The position numbers were made by a program, and so were the translations under genes. A stretch of DNA of 64,000 bases from Saururus chinensis (taxonomy: Eukaryota; Streptophyta; Magnoliopsida; Piperales; Saururaceae): positions 7,006,001 to 7,070,000 of the forward strand of contig CP141145.1 in assembly GCA_035235625.1 (NCBI GenBank), given 5' to 3'. Numbering within the stretch: position 1 is the stretch's first letter; each line of letters opens with the position of its first letter. Below are positions 57,081 to 64,000 of the stretch, piece after piece. Under the pieces are notes generated by a model, which made no database searches, was not told the DNA's origin, and saw only the letters and a program-made list of their open reading frames with translations.

Positions 57081-58114
57081 CATGCAAAACATCACCATTG
57101 CTTTGTGCCTTACAAAATTACAATTGGCCAGACGTAGGCCCACCTGACATTGTATCTGTGCCCGAACGAGGCATAACATTGTCAAATACATAACTACAAT
57201 AGTTCATCTTGAAAGCCTCTTACATTATTATACCGCCAAATTTAAGCACAACCCAGGCTTTTCAGCCATTTGTTCAAAAGCCTTGTGGTCAGTTATCAAA
57301 TGGTCCCTTGATATTTTGCAGTTGAATTGGTCAAGGACCATGAGAAAAACCCATCATGCAGTTGAAACAACCTTATTTATTTTGTAACATCATACAAAAC
57401 TAGCCACTAAACCCAAAAATCCTGTTAACTCTTGAGGCAGAAAACCAGAATAAAGAGAACGGTGAGAATTGTAAGATGATTGGCTTCAGGATTCAAATGC
57501 AGGACAGCAGCAGAGGATTTTGGAGAAACAATAATGCACGGTGAAATGGCAGACCTAAGGCTTGCTTCAAAGCAGCCAGCAGCATCTCAAACCCTATCTT
57601 GGTAGCAGAGACCCATATACAAGGCTCATCATGATGAAATCAGTTTATACAAGCAAATAACTTCCAACTTCTCTTAAAAAAAATATGTACAGGTTTTACA
57701 AAATTGAAGCCACAGGGTTTGACCTGAGGCAGTATCATACACATTTGAAAATACTATAAATCGCATAGCAATTGTACTAGTCAAATAGTGTACAAAAGCC
57801 ACATGATGGAGATTTCTGTAGCCAGTCAATCACATGAGAACATCTCCAACACCTTATAACTTAAAAACAATTGTCTGAGGAGAACTAACCTGCTACATGT
57901 TTACAATGTATTGCAATAAAAGAATATCAAAGTTTAAATAAAATCTGCTCATCATTTAACCTTATTTAAGCCTGCAACCAGTGTAAAAAGTAAATAAAAG
58001 TTAGCATTTGTATTCTAAACTAATATTTAATATCAGTCTGAAGGCTGAGTTTCTTGTATATACCAGACATCAGAAAATGCTTCAACAATGATCTCTACAA
58101 TCAAATGTTTGAAT
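57081..58114. other. No supported gene
   Basis: Runs between the copia RT fragment and the TPR-like exon. Short minus-strand frames are present, but none matched a family I know. 57240-57420 may be further copia debris. The last part is probably the 3' untranslated region of the TPR-like gene, given that its stop is at 58115. Confidence 0.4.
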
Positions 58115-58552
58115 TTATTGGTCTTCAGCACTTTCACATATTTTTACTAGATTGTTAATGGAAGGATCAAAATCTGCAGCTCTACGTAGATATATCAAAG
58201 CTTCATTTTTTTGCCGCTCGTTATGTAGAATGCTGAAATGCAAAATAGTGCAATAAGTAACTTACATTATGATACATGAGACCCAAACTAGTTGGCTAGC
58301 TTGGGTTTGAGCCTGATACTTATGTACTATGACATGTGACAAAGATTCAACAGACTCAAGGTATGCCATAAATAAGACTGACATGGCCAACTGAAATAAC
58401 AGACAAAGCTGTACCATGTAACACGCTCTCGCATAGCCTTACCTTCCTAATAGTATTAACCCTTGAAAGTAACAAGACTTGTCTACAGGACAATCTGGTT
58501 CCTTCATTTGAGCTATTCGTCTCAGGTGCTCTATACCTTCACGGTTCCTTCC
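58115..58552 (-). CDS. 3' end of a TPR-like host gene (two exons)
   Basis: Exon 58443-58552 begins after ATGTAG and ends before GTAAGG. Exon 58115-58232 begins after TTTCAG and ends at TAA 58115-58117. The split codon AG|C joins in phase. Readable pieces are GRNREGIEHLRRIAQMKEPD, CPVDKSCYFQGLILLGSILH, NERQKNEALIYLRRAADFDP and SINNLVKICESAEDQ. The pattern (helical pairs, G at 8, A at 20, P at 32-type positions in EALIYLRRAADFDPS) fits a tetratricopeptide repeat scaffold that mediates protein contacts. There are no stops or frameshifts in either exon, unlike the transposon remains around it. Upstream exons would lie past 58552. A chromovirus occupies 59105 onwards and may sit in the gene or cut it. 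Confidence 0.6.
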
Positions 58553-59104
58553 CTACATATAGCAGAAATACAGACAAATAAGCAAGATATTAAAAAATTA
58601 TATCATCACAGAGTGAGCAATGATTACATTTTTTTTTTTTTTTGAAAAATCTCAACTTTTTACAACTTATAGAACTAAACCGTACAGATAAAGGTTATCA
58701 TTAATCACCCCCGTCCAACTGTTTGGAGTCAGACTCAGGTATTTTACTGCATTACGGACTAATCCACACTCAAAAAGATCATTGCTAACTGTCTCTTTCC
58801 GCAATCTTATCCAGTCTGTTGTAGACCTAGTGGTCTACAATGGATTCACGTATGGGAAAGGGAGAGAGCTTAAAAGTAAAGAACAAACTACCTTTTTTTA
58901 TTTCTAAATTTATGAACTATAGAGCATGTAAGAGACATTTAAATAGGCTTCAAAGCATTATTCCAAATATAAATAACCATAACTAGGAAATAAAGGAATA
59001 CTAAGGATACTACCGTTAATTGAAACAGATTATAAGTGAAACTTTAGCTAAACTAGGAAAGCACTAAAATACTTCTAATCAGACTCTAAAAAGATTTGGA
59101 CGGA
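58553..59104. other. No gene seen; poly(T) tract and intron-like sequence
   Basis: A run of T at 58629-58643 and otherwise AT-rich sequence, plausibly intron of the TPR-like gene. It ends at ACGGA (59100-59104), the presumed target site of the Reina-like element. Confidence 0.45.
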
Positions 59105-59455
59105 TGTTGTGTTCTGCCAATAATATGCCTGCTAGGTAGTTATTTGAGTTGTAGTAGGTTTAATTATGTTTCTAATTAGGTTTAATTAGAATTGTGTCTA
59201 TGTAGCTAGTTGGCTTAACCCTATGTAGCCAGTAGGATTAGGGCAGCCTATTTAAGCCTTCTCTTATAATCAGAGGATTAATGAAAGATTATTAGCCCTA
59301 ATTACCTCTCCCTCTCATTTTTCTCTCTCCCAGACCTCTCCCTCTCCTCTCAAACCCACTTGCCTTTGGCAAGTGCTCTCCTTCCTCCGTCCATATCTAT
59401 CTCCTCTTCATCCTTCCTCTGCTCTCATTTGGTTGTGGCAAGAAGAGGCACAACA
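59105..59455 (+). repeat. 5' LTR of the Reina-like element
   Basis: TGTTGTGTTCTGCC to GGCACAACA, 351 bp. It matches 63719-64000 closely apart from indels near 59150-59230. TATTTAAG at 59249-59256 is the likely TATA box. Confidence 0.88.
59249..59256 (+). promoter_or_regulatory. TATA box of the Reina-like LTR
   Basis: TATTTAAG, followed at the expected distance by a C/T-rich leader. Confidence 0.5.
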
Positions 59456-59457
59456 TC

Positions 59458-59469
59458 TGGTATCGGAGC
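59458..59469 (+). promoter_or_regulatory. Primer binding site, tRNA-iMet
   Basis: TGGTATCGGAGC starts 2 nt after the LTR end. It has the same one-base change from the tRNA-iMet complement as the element at 9884. Confidence 0.9.
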
Positions 59470-59500
59470 ATTTCGTTCCCTGGCAGTTCATTCCTACACC

Positions 59501-60690
59501 ATGGCAGCCAGAAAAGTTTATAAGTGGCAGAATCAACCAGCCGGCCCGGAAGATGCGAGCCGGAGGACGCTGGGGTGGAGACTGTCCCTTCCGACGCTGC
59601 CAACCCAATCTCCGGCGACTAGGAACCACTGATCGCCACCCTCGCCGCCATCCAGACCCAAGCCGCGAAACTCAGAGCAGATCTCCGCTCGTCGGTGGAT
59701 CATCAGCTGGCAATGCTGAAGCAGATCCGGAAGGATCAAGCGGCCTGCTTGGTAGCTTTCACGGCGACCCGACCTCTGCTCCACCACCAGTCGCTCCCAC
59801 TCCGGCCAACCACCCCCATGGAAAAGGGATTCTCCAGCAGCCCTCACCACCTGCTTTTCGCCCCAAGTCAGGCCGTCCAGCACCCTCCGCATTCCCGATG
59901 TCCACCACTAGTGACGAACAAGCTTCTCACCAAACCACTGCAGGGCCAAGTTGCACACAACCCACTTCAGCAGTTGGCCCTGAACAACATCCTCTCCCTC
60001 AATGGCACGACAATGATCTATATTTTGATGAAGCGACTGATGAAGGGTTGTAAGGATCACCCCCTAAGGCAAGCACCGTGTGCCTTAATTTTCTAGAATA
60101 CTCAGGTGAAGATAACCCCAATGAGTGTTTCACGAGCCGAGCATTTTTTCTCATACCAGGGGACTCAAACCTGATCAGAGGGTACTTTTGGAGTCCTTTC
60201 ACCTCAAGGGGGACACACTAGTGTGGCTACAGCAACTCAAACAGCAAGAGGGCACCATTACATGGGAATATTTGGTAGCGGAACTATGCACTTATTTTGG
60301 TCCAAATGAATATGAAGATTTTGACTCCCGCTTGCACAACCTCCTCTATTCATGCCTATCAAACGGATTTTGCATGGCTGGCCACCCGAGTTGAATGGAC
60401 ACCTTCAGCCCTTCTGTCGAAGTTTGTGAGTGGGCTGCACGAAGACATCTAAGCGGAAGTCCAACAATTCGAGCTGGTTAACCTTCGCCAAGCCATCCAC
60501 CTATCCCGGAAGCATTTCCGTAAAAGAGCTATCAGTGATACTGTCGAATCCTGCTCCTCCACCTCCAACTACCGGACAAGTACGACGCTTTATCCCTGCT
60601 TAGATGGAGAACCACTGCTCTCATGGCCTGTGTTAATTGTGACAAGCGCTTTGTACCGGGTCATAAATGCAATCATCCAGGTTTCGGTTC
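59501..60690 (+). pseudogene. gag: gag of the Reina-like element, broken
   Basis: A start is possible at 59501 (MAARKVYKWQ), soon frameshifted. The Gag core is visible at about 60080-60345: LNFLEYSGEDNPNECF, then in another frame SFHLKGDTLVWLQQLKQQEG, TITWEYLVAELCTYFGPNEY and EDFD. SALLSKFVSGLHEDI follows near 60397. A zinc-binding CVNCDKRFVPGHKC lies at 60629-60670. At least three frame changes and several stops make it non-functional. Confidence 0.75.
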
Positions 60691-62030
60691 TAATTGTGGA
60701 GGGGATGGGAACAAGTGACACTTCTTATGATGAGCCCAAGGGTGTTCCCGAAATCTCTATGCATGTATTTGATGGATCTTGTGAGCCACGCACATTCCAA
60801 GTGGAAGGATTTGTCAAACAGCAAGTCGTCTCCATTCTCATTGATAGTAGCAGTACCCATAACTTTATTAATGATCGTGTGGCTCATAAATTGGGGTGTT
60901 CCATTCAGCCACCGTCCTCCTTTGATGTGCTCATAGGTGATGGGTGATACATGCAGAGCAGTGGTTTATGTCCTCCTTCCATTCCCTTAACAATCCAAGG
61001 TTGTATCTCTCATATTGATTTGTTTCTGCTTACTATTAAGGGGGCTGATATTGTGCTTGGGGTACAATGGCTTAGGGAGCTTGGGCCTATTACATCGGAT
61101 TTCAAATACCTGCATATGGATTTTCTCTGCAGCGATACACAGGTTCAGCAATGCGGGCAGCAACCAAGTTCCCTTCACTCAATTCAGACAGTGAGTTCTC
61201 TTTTTAAATTTGTCGCTAGGGAATTATTGCTACAGCTTTGCACTGATCTACCGTCTGGAGACTGCTACCCTTCCCTCAGAATTAGTTTCCTCAATGGATA
61301 AACATGACATAATTTTTTGGGAGCCATCCACCTTACCTCCAACACTCCTCCATGGCCACCGTTTTCATATTCAGCCTGGGTACCCACCAACAAATATTTG
61401 CCCTTATCGAAAGGCTTGTGTAAGAGATGCTCACCTTGGAACTTATCCGCCCTAGCACTAGCCAATTCTCTTCCCCGATACTCGTTGTTTGCAAAAAGGA
61501 TGGATTGTGGCGTTTCAGTGTGGATTAATGTGCCCTTAATGTCATCACCATCAAAGATACATATCCCGTACCAGTAATAGAGGAACTCTTGGATGAACAA
61601 GCAGGAGCAACTGTCTTCACCAAGTTGGATTTACGCTCGAGGTACCACCAAATGAGGATGCATCCTTCTTATGTTCATAAAACTGCCTTCCGAGCACATG
61701 ATGGTCACTATGAATTTCTAGTCATGCCTTTTGGTATTTTGAATGCTCCCTCTACATTTCAAAGCTTAATTAATTACATTTTTTGTCCATTCTTGCGGCG
61801 TTTTGTTTTAGTCTGCTTTGATGATATCTTAATCTACAGCCACACTTGGTTGGATCATCTTGAGCACATTCAAACAGTATTCTCTATACTACTCAGCCAT
61901 AATTTATTTTTTAATAAATCGAAATGTGCTTTTGGATTGCCACTGGTTGATTATCTTGGGCATATCATCACTGCCACCGGCGTGTCTACCGAACCTTCCA
62001 AGATTGAGGCAGTCACAAATTGACCTACTC
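60691..62030 (+). pseudogene. pol: pol of the Reina-like element: protease and RT, broken
   Basis: The aspartic protease shows FQVEGFVKQQVVSILIDSSS then THNFI (about 60798-60870); the usual DSG is DSS, so the catalytic loop is altered. IVLGVQWLRELGPITSDF is near 61050. The RT has [40 protein letters not shown] and the catalytic CFDD in [12 protein letters not shown] (about 61810-61845), then [20 protein letters not shown]. Stops and frameshifts occur near 60945, 61300 and 61455-61590. The frame also ends at a stop near 62022. Confidence 0.8.
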
Positions 62031-63090
62031 CATCCACCGTCCATGCACTCTCGGGGTTCTTAGGATTGACCGGGTATTTCTGGCACTTTATCAAGAAGGG
62101 GGCTTTTCAGTGGAACTCCGAGGCCCAAACATCTTAAGATGCACTTAAGCTTGCCATGTCATCTCTGTCCATGATAGCTTTACCCAATTTCTCTCAGTTT
62201 TTTGTGGTTGATAGTAATGCCTCCTCGTGTGAACTGGTGCAGTACTTATGCAGGGTGGACGACCCATTGCTTATTTCTCTAAGGCTATCTCAGGTCGTAC
62301 CTCCCAACTTTCTACATATGAATTACAAATGTTGGCCATTGTTCATATGATCACAAAGTGGAGACCTAAGCTCTTGGGGCGCAAATTTTTAATCCGGACA
62401 AACCACCATAGTCTGCACTATTTTTTAGACCAGCGGGTTGCATCTCCTCAGCAAAGATGAGTGTCTAAACTCCTTGGGTATAATTACGAACTGATTTACA
62501 AAACGAGAAGTGATAACTAGGCCGCCGATGCATTGTCTCGCCAGCTAGAGAGCTCTCATCTATCCACACTATCAGTGCCCATTTTTCCCTTTTTGGCTAA
62601 CTTGATTAGTTCTCATGAGCTTGACACGGAGAGCGCCACCTTCATCTATCGGCTTCGTGCCGACCCACTGTGCTCACCTCCTTTTGTTTTGTAGGGTGAT
62701 TTACTCCTCTGGTACGACCGTTTATGGGTTCCCCTAATTTCGTAGTTGCGCCAAAAACTCCTCCATCACTTCCACTCATCTCCTATGGCCGGCCATGAAG
62801 AGCATTTCGCACCTACAAAAGGATCTCTCAAAACTATTATTAGTGTGGCCTTAAGAAGGATGTTCATGCCTTTGTTGCTTCTTATGATATTTGCCAACGA
62901 GCAAAGGCCCTTACCTCTTCACGAGTAAGGTTGCTTCAGCCACTTCCTATTCCGGAGAATATATGGGAAGATATTTTCATAGATTTCATTGTGAGCTTAC
63001 CTTTGTACAAGGCAAAAGTGTTATTTTTGTAGTGGTTAATCGCCTATCTAAGTATGCTCACTTCTCACCATTGGGTCACCCCTTGGCCTT
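62031..63090 (+). pseudogene. pol: pol of the Reina-like element: RNase H and integrase start, broken
   Basis: FLGLTGYFWHFIKK near 62058. RNase H has FFVVDSNASS (about 62201), GGRPIAYFSKAISGRTSQLS, TYELQMLAIVHMITKWR, NHHSLHYFLDQRVASPQQR and AADALSRQLE (about 62519-62548). The integrase zinc region begins HHFHSSPMAGHEEHF near 62763. The core begins with WEDIFIDFIVSLPL-like sequence near 62960 and VVNRLSKYAHFSPLGHP (about 63033-63083). Frames change repeatedly. Confidence 0.75.
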
Positions 63091-63718
63091 ACACCTTTCA
63101 AGTTGTTTATGGACGGCCTCCTACCATCCTCTCTTATGTGCCGCACCACTCTGCTATAAGCGTCATTGATCAATCATTGTAAGAGCAGGATGAAGTAGCT
63201 GAATCTCAAGGCTGCCCAGAATCGAAAGAAGTGGGTTTATGATCGACACCATACAGATAGAGAGTTCAGGGTTGGCGATTGGGTGTATGTTCGGCTTCAG
63301 CCTTATCGTCAATTATTCATCCGTTTAGCATGCAATCAAAAGCTCCTGCATCATTTCTATGGTCCTTGATCGTGGAAAAGGTGGAACCCATAGCCCACAA
63401 GCTCCAACTGACGCCTGCTGCCCGAATTTATCCTGCCTTCCATGTCTCCCGCCTATGTCGGTTCGTGGGTGACCATCTACTATTGCACCATCCCTTCCTC
63501 CACCGGGCCCACCATTGTATACCACCCTAGTCTTGTTTCCCGCCTCCATTCAGGATACTCGGTGCATCCAACGGAATGGCCGCATCATAACTTAAGTACT
63601 TGTCGCTTGGCAAGATCAACCTCTGGAGGAAGCCACAAGGGTTCTTTAAGATGATTTTGTTAGTTAGTTTCCTAATTGAATGCCTTGAGGACAAGTTTGT
63701 CTTTCAAGAGTGGTGGAA
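63084..63718 (+). pseudogene. pol: pol of the Reina-like element: integrase end and chromodomain remnant
   Basis: Directly after SPLGHP the sequence jumps to TFQVVYGRPPTIL, the end of the integrase core. The segment with the second catalytic Asp and the Glu (normally well over 100 residues) is deleted. Then come KKWVYDRHHTDREFRVGDWV, YVRLQPYRQL, VEKVEPIAHKLQLTPAARIY and PAFHVSRLC. The chromodomain survives as VLVAWQDQPLEEATRVL (63599-63650) and LEDKFVFQE before the 3' LTR. Confidence 0.75.
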
Positions 63719-64000
63719 TGTTGTTTTCTGCCAATAGTATGTCTGCTAGGTAGTTATTTGAGTTGTAGTAGGTTAAATTAGAATTGTCTCTACATAGCCA
63801 GTAGGATTAGGGCGGCCTATTTAGGCCTTTTCTCTTGTAATCAGAGGATTAATGAAAGATTATTAGCCCTGATTCTCTCTCCCTCTCACTTTTCTCTCTC
63901 CCCGACCTCTCCCTCTGCTCTCAAACCCACTTGCCTTTGGCAAGTGCTCTCCTTCCTCCGTCCAGATCCCTCTCCTCTTCCTCAAAAAATCCTTTCTCTG
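63719..64000 (+). repeat. 3' LTR of the Reina-like element, cut by the window end
   Basis: TGTTGTTTTCTGCC onwards. It matches the 5' LTR except for two deletions around 63770-63790 relative to 59150-59230. It continues beyond position 64000, so the 3' end and target duplication cannot be checked. Confidence 0.85.

Larger units (their letters stand above)
59105..64000 (+). mobile_element. Reina-like chromovirus, decayed, runs off the window
   Basis: 5' LTR 59105-59455, PBS at 59458, gag, protease, RT, RNase H, an internally deleted integrase, a chromodomain remnant, and 3' LTR from 63719. The short LTR (351 bp), about 5 kb size, KYAHFSPLGHP integrase string and LEDK-type chromodomain end point to the Reina group. 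Many stops and frameshifts are present. The 3' LTR and right target duplication are cut off by the window end. Confidence 0.85.

Noticed and set aside
59373..60053. A 226-codon frame at the start of the Reina-like element.
   Set aside because: It begins inside the 5' LTR and runs through the PBS in a frame different from the recognisable Gag core. It is at most a piece of frameshifted gag leader.

Overview
The window is nuclear DNA of a flowering plant with a repeat-rich genome. The evidence is the density of Ty3/gypsy and Ty1/copia LTR retrotransposons, tRNA-iMet primer sites, and fragments of plant-specific genes (alpha-expansin, WRKY factor, a PUL-domain protein) with plant-type introns. 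No intact host gene is visible. No RNA gene, CRISPR array or prokaryotic feature was found.

Layout: (1) 1-7850: a decayed chromovirus polyprotein (RT, RNase H, integrase, chromodomain) split by two solo LTRs at 996-3436 and 5311-6826, with its probable 3' LTR at about 7240-7850. (2) 9884-18854: one structurally complete Ty3/gypsy element with ATTTT target duplications, 1.7 kb LTRs, PBS, PPT, an intact extra ORF before gag that ends in a zinc knuckle, and a gag-pol frame broken by eight stops and a frameshift. (3) 19680-20818: antisense copia gag/protease debris. (4) About 21450-49175: a 28 kb stack of solo LTRs nested up to six deep. Almost every junction can be placed to the base because its 5-bp target duplication is still readable. 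(5) 49987-54191: a candidate TIR element carrying pieces of at least three, probably four, unrelated host genes. (6) 54304-58552: 3' exons of two host genes on the minus strand with a copia remnant between them. (7) 59105 to the window end: a decayed Reina-like chromovirus whose 3' LTR runs off the window.

The most notable items are the solo-LTR stack, the gene-fragment carrier at 49987-54191, the upstream zinc-knuckle ORF of the complete gypsy element, the mosaic divergence between that element's two LTRs, and a stem-loop with variable loop (TGAGT...ACTCACCC) shared by otherwise dissimilar LTR families. All family assignments come from motif recognition by eye. No database search or alignment was run.
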